A DNA stretch of 64,000 nucleotides from Dehalococcoidales bacterium. Lineage in GTDB: Bacteria > Chloroflexota > Dehalococcoidia > Dehalococcoidales > UBA2162. The notes under the pieces were generated by a model. The model worked only from the letters and a program-made list of their open reading frames with translations, was not told where the DNA came from and did no database searches. Location of the stretch: contig JAFGCW010000005.1 in assembly GCA_016932435.1 (NCBI GenBank), positions 69,192-133,191 of the forward strand, written 5' to 3'. Below, piece after piece: positions 25,976-35,395 of the stretch (position 1 is its first letter; each line of letters starts with the position of its first letter). Made by a program: the position numbers and the translations under genes.

Positions 25976-26878
25976 ATGCAAGACTCAGTTGCTACAATGG
26001 AAATCACCGCGAAATCCGTCGGAGGAGGAATGACTCGACGGGCTCGGATAATGAGAAAATTAACTCTCATTATCCCGTTGATAATACTTACAATTATTGT
26101 TCTCGTGGCTATTTTTGCTCCCCTGATTGCTCCTTATGACCCGGAAAAGATATCTTTAACGGACCGGCTGATGCCGCCGTTCTGGGCAGAGGACGGGAGT
26201 ACTGAGCATTTCCTTGGAACGGACAAATTGGGACGGGATGTGCTGAGTCGTCTTATATTCGGTGCTCGGATATCACTCAGTGTCTCCCTGCTTGTCATAT
26301 TGATTACCAGTGCTATCGGAACAATGCTGGGGATAATCGGTGGTTACCTGGGAGGTCGTACCGAAGCCTTTTTAATGCGTATAACCGACATCTGCCTGTC
26401 TTTTCCTGCAATTCTGGTGGCAATGCTCCTTGCAGTCAGCATGGGGCCGTCTTTCACCACGGTGGTGCTGGCAGTGTCAGTACTCGGTTGGGCTCCTTAT
26501 GCCCGTCTGATACGGGGAGAGACATTGAAACTGCGCGAGGCGGACTTTGTTGCCCAGGCACGTGTCATTGGCAGTTCACCGATCAGAATAATGTTACGTC
26601 ACATTTTCCCGAACATAGTAAACTCACTGATAATAATAATGACCCTTCAAGTAGGACTGTTAATTATTGTGGAAGCTTCCTTGAGTTTCCTTGGAGTCGG
26701 AATTCCTCCTCCCGCGCCATCCTGGGGGAATATGGTCAACGACGGGAGAAACCTGGTAGATACAGCCTGGTGGATATCAACTTTTCCTGGCATTGCTATC
26801 GCACTGGTAGTACTCTCCGGTAACTTCCTCGGCGATTGGCTTCGTGATAAGCTTGATCCAAAATTGAGGCAACTATGA
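25976..26878 (+). CDS. ABC transporter permease (DppC/OppC type)
   Basis: 300-residue inner-membrane permease. An N-terminal cytoplasmic stretch and first helix are followed by the FLGTDKLGRDVLSRLIFGAR signature of C-type peptide permeases, and the EAA loop reads EADFVAQARVIGSSPIRIM. It ends in an overlap with the next ATPase gene (ATGA), so translation is coupled. Confidence 0.93.
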   Translation: MQDSVATMEITAKSVGGGMTRRARIMRKLTLIIPLIILTIIVLVAIFAPLIAPYDPEKISLTDRLMPPFWAEDGSTEHFLGTDKLGRDVLSRLIFGARISLSVSLLVILITSAIGTMLGIIGGYLGGRTEAFLMRITDICLSFPAILVAMLLAVSMGPSFTTVVLAVSVLGWAPYARLIRGETLKLREADFVAQARVIGSSPIRIMLRHIFPNIVNSLIIIMTLQVGLLIIVEASLSFLGVGIPPPAPSWGNMVNDGRNLVDTAWWISTFPGIAIALVVLSGNFLGDWLRDKLDPKLRQL

Positions 26879-27846
26879 GCGATATCATATTAGAGGTTAA
26901 CAATCTCCAGACCTCCTTTTTTACCAGAACAGGGGAGTTTAAGGCAGTTGGTGGAGTAAGTTTCGAGATTCGAGAAGGTGAAACGTTTGGGCTTGTCGGT
27001 GAGTCTGCATGCGGTAAATCAGTTACTGCCCTGTCACTCATGCGCTTGCTTCCAGAGCCGGCCGGCAAGATTGTCGGCGGCAGTATTACTCTTGATGGGA
27101 TTGATGTACTAAGTCTTTCAAAACACGAGATGCGTGAATTCAGAGGATGCAAAATATCGATGATACTTCAGGATCCCATGACATCTTTAAATCCTGTATA
27201 TACGGTAGGCAACCAGATAGCCGAACCGATACGCCAACATCAGGGAATCACTGATCCTGATGAATTAGAAGATGAAGTAATATCAGCGTTAAGGTTTCTA
27301 AGAATACCTGCGCCCGAACAGAGAATTCATGATTATCCATTTCAGATGAGTGGCGGAATGAGACAGCGTGTGGTAGGCGCCATTGCCATGTCCTGCAGAC
27401 CGCGTATACTCATTGCAGATGAACCCACCACGGCTCTTGATGCTACCATACAAGCCCAATACCTGGAATTATTTACAGATATCCAGAAAGCAACAAACAT
27501 CGGGATACTTTTTATTACACACGATTTTGGTGTGGTGGCAAGTATGTGTCATCGTGTGGGTGTTATGTATGCCGGGAAAATTCTGGAAACAGCGTCCACC
27601 TCCGATATTTTTAAATCACCCTTACATCCTTATACGGTTGCCTTGATAAATTCGGTACCTCGCCTGGATGTAAAGGTCGACAGACTATATTCAATCGAAG
27701 GACAACCTCCTTCATTATTAAACCTCCCTCCCGGTTGTAGGTTTGCACCTAGATGCCCTGATGTGATGGAGATATGTAACGAAAAACAACCTGATGAAAT
27801 CGAAATCAGTCCTGGTCATTCTGTATCCTGTTGGAAAGTAAGATAG
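26875..27846 (+). CDS. ABC transporter ATPase (DppD/OppD type)
   Basis: 323-residue cytoplasmic ATPase. Walker A GESACGKS, signature MSGGMRQR, Walker B ILIADEPTTALD, and the C-terminal oligopeptide-transporter extension with CRFAPRCPDVMEIC, which in this family holds a cysteine motif. It powers import with the F-type ATPase next to it. Confidence 0.94.
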   Translation: MSDIILEVNNLQTSFFTRTGEFKAVGGVSFEIREGETFGLVGESACGKSVTALSLMRLLPEPAGKIVGGSITLDGIDVLSLSKHEMREFRGCKISMILQDPMTSLNPVYTVGNQIAEPIRQHQGITDPDELEDEVISALRFLRIPAPEQRIHDYPFQMSGGMRQRVVGAIAMSCRPRILIADEPTTALDATIQAQYLELFTDIQKATNIGILFITHDFGVVASMCHRVGVMYAGKILETASTSDIFKSPLHPYTVALINSVPRLDVKVDRLYSIEGQPPSLLNLPPGCRFAPRCPDVMEICNEKQPDEIEISPGHSVSCWKVR

Positions 27847-27849
27847 AAC

Positions 27850-28827
27850 ATGCCAGATATATTAATAGAAGGTAAAAACCTAAAAAAGTACTATCCTGTT
27901 AAGAAAGGATTATTACAGCGTACCATAGGTAACGTCAGGGCAATAGACGGTGTATCTTTTACGGTAGAAAAAGGAAAATCCCTCAGTCTTGTCGGTGAAT
28001 CAGGAGCAGGTAAAACAACTGTAGCTAAAATGGTACTACTTCTTGAAAAATTAACTTCAGGTAGTATTTTGTTTAAAGGTGAAGACATTTACGGTTTTTC
28101 TCATTCGCGTCTAAAAACAACTTATCGACCAAGTGTACAGTCGGTACAGCAAAATCCATGGAGTTCAATGAATCCGAGAATGCGGGTAAGAGATATTATA
28201 GCCGAACCACTTGTTGTGAATACAAAGCTTACGAAAAATGATACTCGTAACAGGATTATGGAATTGCTTGAGCAGGTGGGTCTATCATCGAATCAGGCAG
28301 AATATTATCCTCATGAATTCAGTGGAGGTCAAAGACAGCGAATAGCCGTAGCACGAGCCCTGGCATTAAATCCGGACCTGGTCGTTCTTGACGAACCTGT
28401 ATCAGCCCTGGATGTTTCTATCCGAGCGCAGATAATGAACCTTCTGAAAGAACTCCAGCAACAGCATAACTTGAGTTACCTTGTTATCGCACACAATCTG
28501 GCAACGGTAAGATTTATGAGTCATGACATAGCCATAATGTACCTTGGTCAAATAGTAGAATACGGTGACACGGAAACTGTATTACAGTATCCCCTTCATC
28601 CATATACACAAGCTCTAATTTCAGCTTCCACTCTCACATTACCGGAGGATCGAGAAGAAGGATTCGAACCTATAATTTTAAGTGGAGAGATGCCTTCACC
28701 TCTCAATCCCCCCGATGGATGCCGTTTCCATACCCGATGCCCAGTTGCGATGGATATATGCAAAACAGAAATTCCTGAATTCAAAGAAGTTAGCAACAGG
28801 TTTGTCAGTTGCCATCTACACAAGTAA
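27850..28827 (+). CDS. ABC transporter ATPase (DppF/OppF type)
   Basis: 325-residue partner ATPase. Walker A GESGAGKT, signature FSGGQRQRIAVARAL, Walker B LVVLDEPVSALD, C-terminal CRFHTRCPVAMDIC. It begins three bases after the previous stop. The operon is thus complete: one binding protein, two permeases, two ATPases. Confidence 0.94.
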   Translation: MPDILIEGKNLKKYYPVKKGLLQRTIGNVRAIDGVSFTVEKGKSLSLVGESGAGKTTVAKMVLLLEKLTSGSILFKGEDIYGFSHSRLKTTYRPSVQSVQQNPWSSMNPRMRVRDIIAEPLVVNTKLTKNDTRNRIMELLEQVGLSSNQAEYYPHEFSGGQRQRIAVARALALNPDLVVLDEPVSALDVSIRAQIMNLLKELQQQHNLSYLVIAHNLATVRFMSHDIAIMYLGQIVEYGDTETVLQYPLHPYTQALISASTLTLPEDREEGFEPIILSGEMPSPLNPPDGCRFHTRCPVAMDICKTEIPEFKEVSNRFVSCHLHK

Positions 28828-28897
28828 TGTGTTGTCTCTGTACTAAGTCTTAACACCAGGCAACAATACTGAAACTTAAACAGGATAAAAACTATAG

Positions 28898-28926
28898 TTG
28901 ACATCCAATCATCTATTCATTATTAT
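28898..28926 (+). promoter_or_regulatory. Promoter of the Bcr-like/fatty-acid operon
   Basis: TTGACA (28898-28903), 17-base spacer, TATTAT (28921-28926), 59 bases before the first gene. The remaining bases between 28828 and 28985 show no clear terminator for the ABC operon. Confidence 0.65.
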
Positions 28927-28985
28927 TGCATAAATACCTAGAGTTACTATGTAAAAAAATTGATATTATCGGTTGATTCTCAGAA

Positions 28986-30134
28986 ATGAATACTGAACTG
29001 TTAAGTATCGGGAAATTCATTGAGGTAAATCGTACTTTCCCGAAAACCGAAGAAATACTGAAGCTGAAAAGTCAGGGAGAAAAGGTTTTCGGATGGCTTT
29101 GTACTTATGTTCCCGAAGAGATTCTCCACGCCGCAGGTATTCTCCCGGTGCGAATTACCGGTTATGCGCAGGAGACCGAGCTTGATGACGGAAGTGCCTA
29201 CCTGTATATAAATAATTGTTCTTTCTCCAGGAGCTGTCTCCAGATGGGTTTAAAGGGTGAATACGACTACCTTGATGGTATTGTCGCCGGCTCAACCTGT
29301 GACGGAGCCCGTCGCCTTTTCGACCTATGGCATTACTACCTGGATGTACCGTTCCACGTTATTCTCTCTGTTCCACGCAAGTATACCGAACGTGCCCATA
29401 CTCTGTATTATGAACAGGTACTTGAATTGAAAGAAAACCTCGAAAAGCATCTTGGTATCACCATCACTGATAACACTCTGTCAGAGTCTGTTACCGTCTA
29501 TAATAAGTCCCGGGAATTACTGAAACAACTCTATCAACTGCGCATGTTAGATAAGCCCCCTATTACCGGTGCAGAGACGATGGAAGTGCTGAACGCCAGC
29601 CAGAGAATGCCGAAGGAACAGTTCAATAAATATCTTCAGGAGTTGCTGGATGAACTGGATGGAAGAGAAGGAATCCACAACACCAGGTCTCGCCTGATGG
29701 TTACCGGCAGCGTGATGAATAATCCTGATTTTATCAGGTCGATCGAGGACCTGGGTGGACTGGTAGTCACCGATGAACTCTGTACCAGTACCCGATACTG
29801 GTCGGACCCTGTCGTCCTCGATGACCGGCCAATCCTCGAATCCATTTCACGCAGATATCTTAACAACTTCCCCTGCGCCCGGATGGTTCCATCGGATGAA
29901 AGGTTTAACCGCATTCTGCAATTAGTAAAGGATTATAAGGTTGACGGTGTTATCAGCCAGATCATCCGGTACTGCGTTCCTTACGCACATGATCTACCAC
30001 TTCTTACCGACCGATTGAAACAAGTCGGGATACCAACGCTGGCGCTCGATGTCGAGTACGATACGTCCGGATCAGGTCAGATAAGTACCCGGGTACAGGC
30101 TTTCCTCGAAATGCTGGAGACATATAATAAATGA
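28986..30134 (+). CDS. 2-hydroxyacyl-CoA dehydratase / benzoyl-CoA reductase family subunit (BcrC-like)
   Basis: 382-residue subunit of the HgdB/BcrB/BcrC family, which uses one electron from an ATP-driven activase to make ketyl or aryl radicals on acyl-CoA. Visible motifs are VPEEILHAAGILPVRITG and three conserved cysteines suited to bind a [4Fe-4S] cluster: Cys78 (NNCSFSRS), Cys105 (GSTCDGARR) and Cys330 (YCVPYAHD). First gene of a ~12.5-kb operon and overlaps the next gene by 4 bases. The order here (C-like, B-like, two activases) mirrors bcrCBAD of class I benzoyl-CoA reductase. Whether the reaction is dearomatisation or dehydration cannot be told. Confidence 0.87.
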   Translation: MNTELLSIGKFIEVNRTFPKTEEILKLKSQGEKVFGWLCTYVPEEILHAAGILPVRITGYAQETELDDGSAYLYINNCSFSRSCLQMGLKGEYDYLDGIVAGSTCDGARRLFDLWHYYLDVPFHVILSVPRKYTERAHTLYYEQVLELKENLEKHLGITITDNTLSESVTVYNKSRELLKQLYQLRMLDKPPITGAETMEVLNASQRMPKEQFNKYLQELLDELDGREGIHNTRSRLMVTGSVMNNPDFIRSIEDLGGLVVTDELCTSTRYWSDPVVLDDRPILESISRRYLNNFPCARMVPSDERFNRILQLVKDYKVDGVISQIIRYCVPYAHDLPLLTDRLKQVGIPTLALDVEYDTSGSGQISTRVQAFLEMLETYNK

Positions 30135-31399
30135 CGACTGCCGAACAGAAGAATAAAATAGACCTGCTTGTCCGTACCTGCCGCATGCTGGCAAGAATGA
30201 ATCGTGCCCGGCCTGAGACACGGAAAAGCCAGACTCTCTATTACCAGATGCTGGTGGACTACTATACTCGGATCAACAATGCCCACCAGGAAGGTAAAAT
30301 GATAGCGTCACATACCGTATTCTTCCCAACCGAGATCCTTTACGCCATGGATATCGTCCCGATGCATACGGAAATGACGACCTGGCTTATCGCTCTGTTT
30401 CTGAAAGAGCAGGCGGAACTTCTTGAAAAAGGCGCTGAACAGGGGCTCGTTTCGGAAATATGTTCACCTCACCGAGGTGTCGCCGGTATATTCGCCACGA
30501 ATTCAATTCCTCGCCCGGATGTTATTCTATGGTCGAATCTAATCTGCGATAATACCGCAAAGTCAGGTGAACTAATGATGGAATTGAGTGGCAGTCCCGG
30601 GTTCTTCCTGGATAATCCCTTCAGTAACTCACCTGGTGAAATTAATTACCTGGTCGGTGAACTCGAAGATATGATCGGTTTCCTCGAAGAGCAGACCGGC
30701 AGGAAGATGGACTGGAACAAACTCTCGGAGATGGTTGAACGTACCCGGCATGAAATCGAACTTTACCGGGAAATAGGTGAATTACGTAAAGCCGTACCCT
30801 CTCCGATGAATATCCTCGGTTACCTTGAACTGCTTTCAGCAGACTATATGTATCCTGGCCAACCGGAAGCAACCCAATACCTGACACTGCTGCGTGATGA
30901 ACTGAAAGAGATGGTCGAACAGGGCAAAGGCGCTGTCAACCGGGAAAACTTTCGCCTGATGACTCTCTTTATTCCTCCCATGCACCTGATGACTTCCCTT
31001 GCCAGGCTGTTCGATGAAAGGGGTGCCGTCAGCGTGGTAGAACCGTTATTCACTCTCTGGTCGGAGGGCGAACTTGATCCGGATAACCCTTTGAGAAGTG
31101 TGGCGATAAAATCCTTTATGATACCCGAACGCCGAAGCATGTACGGTCCTCTGGACCAGCGGGCACTGGATGATATAACCGAAAGCGCTGAGCAGTATAA
31201 AACAGACGGGGCTATATACTGGGCTTTCATGGGGTGCAGGCATACCTGTGCCACGATCAAAGTTATCAAGGAAACCTTGAGTGAACTGGATGTCCCGATG
31301 CTTACCATAGACTGTGATATTGTCGATCCTACTGTGACATCCGAAGAAGAGGTAACCGGTAAGATAGAACAGTTTTTTGAATTACTGGAAGATCGTTAA
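30131..31399 (+). CDS. 2-hydroxyacyl-CoA dehydratase / benzoyl-CoA reductase family subunit (BcrB-like)
   Basis: 422-residue partner of the preceding subunit. The region HTVFFPTEILYAMDIVPMHTE is the counterpart of the CoA-binding N-terminal part. Cluster-ligand candidates are Cys111 (EICSPHRG), Cys139 (LICDNTAKS) and Cys369 (FMGCRHTC). The substrate would sit between this and the C-like subunit. Its length is close to BcrB (about 430). Translationally coupled with the gene before it. Confidence 0.86.
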   Translation: MTTAEQKNKIDLLVRTCRMLARMNRARPETRKSQTLYYQMLVDYYTRINNAHQEGKMIASHTVFFPTEILYAMDIVPMHTEMTTWLIALFLKEQAELLEKGAEQGLVSEICSPHRGVAGIFATNSIPRPDVILWSNLICDNTAKSGELMMELSGSPGFFLDNPFSNSPGEINYLVGELEDMIGFLEEQTGRKMDWNKLSEMVERTRHEIELYREIGELRKAVPSPMNILGYLELLSADYMYPGQPEATQYLTLLRDELKEMVEQGKGAVNRENFRLMTLFIPPMHLMTSLARLFDERGAVSVVEPLFTLWSEGELDPDNPLRSVAIKSFMIPERRSMYGPLDQRALDDITESAEQYKTDGAIYWAFMGCRHTCATIKVIKETLSELDVPMLTIDCDIVDPTVTSEEEVTGKIEQFFELLEDR

Positions 31400-31400
31400 T

Positions 31401-32192
31401 ATGGCAAATACGATTGGTATCGATGTCGGTAGTCTTAACACAAAAGTCGTCGTCCTGGGAGATGACGGTATTCTCGGTATTGCCGCTGGCTCAACCGGGG
31501 ATAATGTAGAAGCGGAAGCACGGAAGGTACTGAATTCTGCTTTGAATCAAACACGACTGAACATGGATAGCCTTCCGATCGTGGCTACCGGAACAGGTGC
31601 CAAACTGGTTTCGTTCGCTCCTTCGCAAAAATCAGTGAATACCTGCCTGGCAAGGGGTATCCATTATCTTTACCCTTCAGTCCGAATGGTAATTGATATG
31701 GGAGCTGAAAGTACTACTGTCGTAAAGGTGAACAGCCGGGGACGTCTTGATGACTGGGCAAATCACGATAAATGTGCTTCAGGCACCGGTCTCTTTTTAC
31801 AGCAGATGGCCAAGTTGATGAAGCTGTCGCTGGAACAGATGTCCGAGCTTTCACTGAAGGCTGAAGGACGGGCTGACATTACCAATACCTGTGCCGTATT
31901 CGCTGAATCCGAAGTCATTTCTCACGTCCACCGCGTTCCGCCTACACCGATGCCTGAAATTGCAGCAGGTATCTATTACTCCGTAGTCAGCCGTGTTATC
32001 GCTCTGTGTAAAAGGATAGGTATCGAGAGAGATATTGCTGTTGCAGGTGGTGTTTCATTGATAGATGGGATAACACACAGCCTTGAGTCAGAACTCGGTT
32101 TTGAAGTACTCAGGCCTGAGTACCCTCAGTCAGTTGCCGCTCTCGGTGCGGCGATTATATCGAAGGAGAATGAGGAGAAATCTCAGAAATGA
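31401..32192 (+). CDS. Acyl-CoA dehydratase/benzoyl-CoA reductase activase (BadF/BcrA/BcrD family), first copy
   Basis: 263-residue ASKHA-fold ATPase that injects low-potential electrons into the radical enzyme on ATP hydrolysis. Phosphate-1 motif TIGIDVGSLNTKVV; cluster ligands Cys125 (DKCASGTGLFLQQM) and Cys164 (TCAVFAESEV), which in the family bridge one [4Fe-4S] between two subunits; GGVSLIDGI near the end. The ATG at 31401 is used; a TTG eight codons earlier lies within the previous gene. A second, different activase follows, overlapping by 4 bases. Confidence 0.9.
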   Translation: MANTIGIDVGSLNTKVVVLGDDGILGIAAGSTGDNVEAEARKVLNSALNQTRLNMDSLPIVATGTGAKLVSFAPSQKSVNTCLARGIHYLYPSVRMVIDMGAESTTVVKVNSRGRLDDWANHDKCASGTGLFLQQMAKLMKLSLEQMSELSLKAEGRADITNTCAVFAESEVISHVHRVPPTPMPEIAAGIYYSVVSRVIALCKRIGIERDIAVAGGVSLIDGITHSLESELGFEVLRPEYPQSVAALGAAIISKENEEKSQK

Positions 32193-33256
32193 TTTTCGCA
32201 GGAATAGATATAGGTTCAAGAGCAGCCAAGGCTGTTATCATGAATGACAGTGAAATAATCGGCAGCACCATCCAGGATACAGGTCCTGAAAGTGTAAAGA
32301 CTGCCTACGCTGCCATCGAAGCAGCGATGAAAGAACAGGAATTGACCCTTGATGATATCGATTACACTGTTGCCACCGGTTACGGCCGAATCCTGGTACC
32401 ATTCGCGGCAGAGAATGTCTCCGAGATCAGCTGTCATGCCCGTGGTATAAACTGGTACTATCCGTCCGTGAGGACTATTCTCGATATGGGAGGTCAGGAC
32501 TGCAAGGCGATAAACTGCAATGAGGAAGGTCACGTTACCAACTTCGTCATGAATGATAAGTGCGCCGGAGGTACCGGACGTTTCCTGGAGATGATCGCCG
32601 ACGTTCTTGATATACCTCTGGACGAAATCGGTACTCTTGCCCTGAAATCCTCAAGTGAAATCCCTTTTAATACAATATGTGCGGTTTTCGCCAAATCCGA
32701 AGCGATCGTCCACCTCCGGCATGGCGTTCCAAAGAGAGATATATTAGCCGGCCTTAATGAAGCAATTTCCGTTCGCTGCCACAATCTACTCAAGAAGATA
32801 ACCATTGAAAACGATTTCACTATAACCGGTGGAATTGCTAAAAATTCCGGAATGGTAGAAAAGATAACAAAGAAGATTGGCCTCGAGCCGCTTCTCGCAG
32901 AGGACCCACAGCTGATAGGAGCACTGGGAGCAGCGATATACGCACGTGAGAAATACCTGGGTAAAGGAACCGGTAGTGACACGAAAATGCAATACGGGTA
33001 TAATGACGCATCCGGTGATTACTATATCACGATCGATACGGGTAAGTGCGATAGCTGTGGAAAATGCGTATCTACATGCCCTTCGGAGATTTTCGAGATA
33101 ACCACAGCTGAGAACGGTAAATTTGTGGCGAGAGTGAAAGAAGCATTACGCAAGAAACTATCAATATTATGCCCGGGAGCAGGTAATTGTTACGGTAATG
33201 ATAATGGTAACTGCCAGGCTGTATGTCCTGAAGATGCGATTACGTTAAGCTGGTGA
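32189..33256 (+). CDS. Activase (BcrA/BcrD family), second copy, fused to a C-terminal ferredoxin domain
   Basis: 355 residues. Residues 1-~260 form an activase with IFAGIDIGSRAAKAVI, Cys125 (DKCAGGTGRFLEMI) and Cys164 (ICAVFAKSEA), the same positions as in the first activase. Residues ~280-355 are a ferredoxin-like module: CDSCGKCVSTCPSEIF (from Cys287) and a second cysteine group, CPGAGNCYGNDNGNCQAVCP, spaced unusually. Two unequal activases are characteristic of class I benzoyl-CoA reductase (A and D), whereas 2-hydroxyacyl-CoA dehydratases use a homodimer. The fused ferredoxin may be the built-in electron donor. Confidence 0.88.
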   Translation: MIFAGIDIGSRAAKAVIMNDSEIIGSTIQDTGPESVKTAYAAIEAAMKEQELTLDDIDYTVATGYGRILVPFAAENVSEISCHARGINWYYPSVRTILDMGGQDCKAINCNEEGHVTNFVMNDKCAGGTGRFLEMIADVLDIPLDEIGTLALKSSSEIPFNTICAVFAKSEAIVHLRHGVPKRDILAGLNEAISVRCHNLLKKITIENDFTITGGIAKNSGMVEKITKKIGLEPLLAEDPQLIGALGAAIYAREKYLGKGTGSDTKMQYGYNDASGDYYITIDTGKCDSCGKCVSTCPSEIFEITTAENGKFVARVKEALRKKLSILCPGAGNCYGNDNGNCQAVCPEDAITLSW

Positions 33257-33260
33257 TTGT

Positions 33261-33671
33261 ATGCCTCAGCAGAAAATCGACTATGAAAAACTGACCACCG
33301 GATTCGAATTCGAACCGTCCGGTTTCCGCATTGATGGAGATTCAATGAACAAATATCTCGATGCGGTAGATGGCGATAAAAATATTTATGAGAAAGACAA
33401 TATCGTCCCGCCGATGTCGGTAGCGGCTCTTGCCATGACAGCGATGGCGGAAGGTATATCGATGCCACCCGGAGCTGTCCATGTCTCACAGGATATTCAG
33501 TTTCTTAATACGGTCAGGATCAATGAAGAACTTACCAGCGTTGCCAGGGTAAACAGGATCGTAAAGCGTGGGAAAATCCATATGCTGAGTATCGGTATTA
33601 ACGTGGTCAATGAGCAAAACACCTCTGTACTTGAGGGAGAAACCAGTTTCATTCTACCGGTATCACAATAG
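33261..33671 (+). CDS. Hot-dog fold MaoC-like dehydratase, HadA-like
   Basis: 136-residue hot-dog protein of the MaoC/FAS1-dehydratase-N type (EFEPSGFRIDGDSMNKYLDAV; IVPPMSVAALAM; VHVSQDIQFLNTVRINEEL). It lacks the catalytic D..NP.H motif and is the structural-type partner of the next gene, much like HadA with HadB in mycobacterial FAS II. It starts 5 bases after the activase. Confidence 0.75.
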   Translation: MPQQKIDYEKLTTGFEFEPSGFRIDGDSMNKYLDAVDGDKNIYEKDNIVPPMSVAALAMTAMAEGISMPPGAVHVSQDIQFLNTVRINEELTSVARVNRIVKRGKIHMLSIGINVVNEQNTSVLEGETSFILPVSQ

Positions 33672-33683
33672 GAGAGTGATAGA

Positions 33684-34121
33684 GTGCCTCTGGAACTAAG
33701 AAACCTCCATATCGGCAGCAATCTTACTGAGTTAACACGATTCGTAACTCAGGAGAAGATAAACGCATACGCTGAAGCGTCCGGCGATTATAATCCACTC
33801 CACATCGATCCCGAATTTGCCGCAAATACAGAACTGGGCGGCACGGTCGCTCATGGAATGCTGATACTGGCATACCTTTCCGAATTCATGACTCAAAATT
33901 TCGGTAAAAACTGGATAAGCAACGGAAGTCTCAGCTCCAGGTTTAAAGGGGCTGCTTATCCCGGAGATACCATACTCGTTTCAGGAAAAGTAACCTCTGT
34001 TGAATATGAAGAAAAATACGTTCTTGTTGAATGCGATGTGCTTTGCAGTAACCAGAAAGAAGAACCCATAATAACGTGCATTACGAAATTTAAGGGGAAA
34101 AACAATGAAGATATCGGTTGA
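33684..34121 (+). CDS. MaoC-like (R)-specific 3-hydroxyacyl dehydratase, HadB-like
   Basis: 145-residue hot-dog hydratase with the hydratase-2 motif AEASGDYNPLHIDPEFA, giving the catalytic Asp and His, and the GGTVAHGMLILAYL helix. It would dehydrate 3-hydroxyacyl-ACP or -CoA to the trans-2-enoyl form in an elongation cycle. Starts at GTG after GGAGAG. It overlaps plsX by 17 bases. No FabA/FabZ is present in the cluster, so this pair likely replaces it. Confidence 0.85.
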   Translation: MPLELRNLHIGSNLTELTRFVTQEKINAYAEASGDYNPLHIDPEFAANTELGGTVAHGMLILAYLSEFMTQNFGKNWISNGSLSSRFKGAAYPGDTILVSGKVTSVEYEEKYVLVECDVLCSNQKEEPIITCITKFKGKNNEDIG

Positions 34122-35112
34122 TGCTATGGGCGGTGATTTCGCCCCTGAAGAGATAATCAAAGGTTCCATACAGGGTGCCAGAGAGCATAATGTCGGAATC
34201 ATCTTCGTTGGACCGGAGAATGTTATCAAGACTGAACTGGCAAAATATGACATCTCCGGACTGGATATCGAGATTGAGCATACCGATGAATACCTGGTTG
34301 AAGGAGAACACCCCGCCTTCGCGATGCGTAAGAAAAGAAAAGCTTCGATAATGGTCGCTACTAAGCTGGTCAGAGACGGTAGAGCCGAAGCTATTGTGGG
34401 AGTAGGACCTACCGGCGGTGTTTTCGCTGCCGCATTACAGGCGCTGGGCACACTGGAAGGCCTGAACAGACCTGTCATCGGCGGTCAGTTCCTGGGATTT
34501 ACACCAAACACGATAATGATAGACCTGGGCGGAAATGTCGATTCGCGACCGGATCAATTACTTGATTTCGGAATAATCGGCACGGTCTATGCCAGGAAAT
34601 GGATGGAGATTCCCGACCCGACCATTGCCCTGGTCAGTAATGGCGTCGAAGAAGGAAAAGGAAACGAAGTAGTCAGAGAAACATACGAGTTGTTCAAACA
34701 GTCCGGTTTAAATTTCATTGGTTATATCGAAGGTAACGATATAGCTCATGGAAAAGCGAATGTGATAGTATGCGATGGTTTCGTCGGAAACATCGTCGCC
34801 AAGTTTTGCGAGGGGCTGGGTGACGTCATGGGGAAATGGCTGGAAACCGAATTGAAAGACAAACTTGATAGTGACGGCATAACCAGTCTCATCAATGATC
34901 TAAGGAGAGCCACCATTCCTGCGGACGCTGTCGGCGGGGGACCGTTATGGGGCATAAACGGTGTTGTCTGCAAGGCACACGGACGCAGCAAGGCTCCAGA
35001 GGTTGCCAGCACAATCGGTACAGCCAAAAAGACGGTTGAAATAGACCTGGTCGGCACATTCCAAAAAGAGCTGGCTGCGATAAAAAGCAGTATGAGTATA
35101 CCGAATACTTAA
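34105..35112 (+). CDS. plsX: Phosphate acyltransferase PlsX
   Basis: 335 residues. Converts acyl-ACP and phosphate into acyl-phosphate (and the reverse), linking fatty-acid synthesis or salvage to phospholipid synthesis. Recognised by ISVDAMGGDFAPEEIIKG at the N-terminus, ALGTLEGLNRPVIGG, and NVIVCDGFVGNI plus the C-terminal GGGPLWGINGVVCKAHG. Length is standard. It sits with ACP, Fab genes and a fatty-acid kinase (FakA/FakB), whose product is also acyl-phosphate. Confidence 0.95.
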   Translation: MKISVDAMGGDFAPEEIIKGSIQGAREHNVGIIFVGPENVIKTELAKYDISGLDIEIEHTDEYLVEGEHPAFAMRKKRKASIMVATKLVRDGRAEAIVGVGPTGGVFAAALQALGTLEGLNRPVIGGQFLGFTPNTIMIDLGGNVDSRPDQLLDFGIIGTVYARKWMEIPDPTIALVSNGVEEGKGNEVVRETYELFKQSGLNFIGYIEGNDIAHGKANVIVCDGFVGNIVAKFCEGLGDVMGKWLETELKDKLDSDGITSLINDLRRATIPADAVGGGPLWGINGVVCKAHGRSKAPEVASTIGTAKKTVEIDLVGTFQKELAAIKSSMSIPNT

Positions 35113-35127
35113 TGGAGGAATGAAACT

Positions 35128-35379
35128 ATGTCGGTAAGTCCTTCTGTTGAAGAAACGGTTAAAAAAATCGTGATGAGAATCGTTCGGAAAAAAGAAGATG
35201 AATACTCACCGAACGCAACTTTCCAGGACATGAAAGCAGATTCCCTGGATATCGTTCAGATACTCGTTGCAGTTGAGGACACGTATGATATCGAGATCCC
35301 GGATGAAGGACTCGAAGACGTGACAGATATGGAAAGCTTCGTCGCTGTTATCGAGCGAATTATCGCTGAAAAAGATTAA
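35128..35379 (+). CDS. acpP: Acyl carrier protein
   Basis: 83-residue acidic ACP. The 4'-phosphopantetheine attachment serine is in KADSLDIVQIL (DSL motif), followed by the family-typical IEIPDEGLEDVTDMESFV. It carries the growing chain for FabF, FabG, FabL and the HadAB-like pair. GGAGG lies 9 bases upstream of the ATG. Confidence 0.95.
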   Translation: MSVSPSVEETVKKIVMRIVRKKEDEYSPNATFQDMKADSLDIVQILVAVEDTYDIEIPDEGLEDVTDMESFVAVIERIIAEKD

Positions 35380-35395
35380 TTCTGTGGAATGACGT

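Noticed and set aside
28986..33256. Simple 2-hydroxyacyl-CoA dehydratase (lactoyl- or hydroxyglutaryl-type) operon
   Set aside because: Those use one homodimeric activase; two different activases are present and the order C-B-activase-activase fits class I BCR better. Dehydratase activity is still not excluded.
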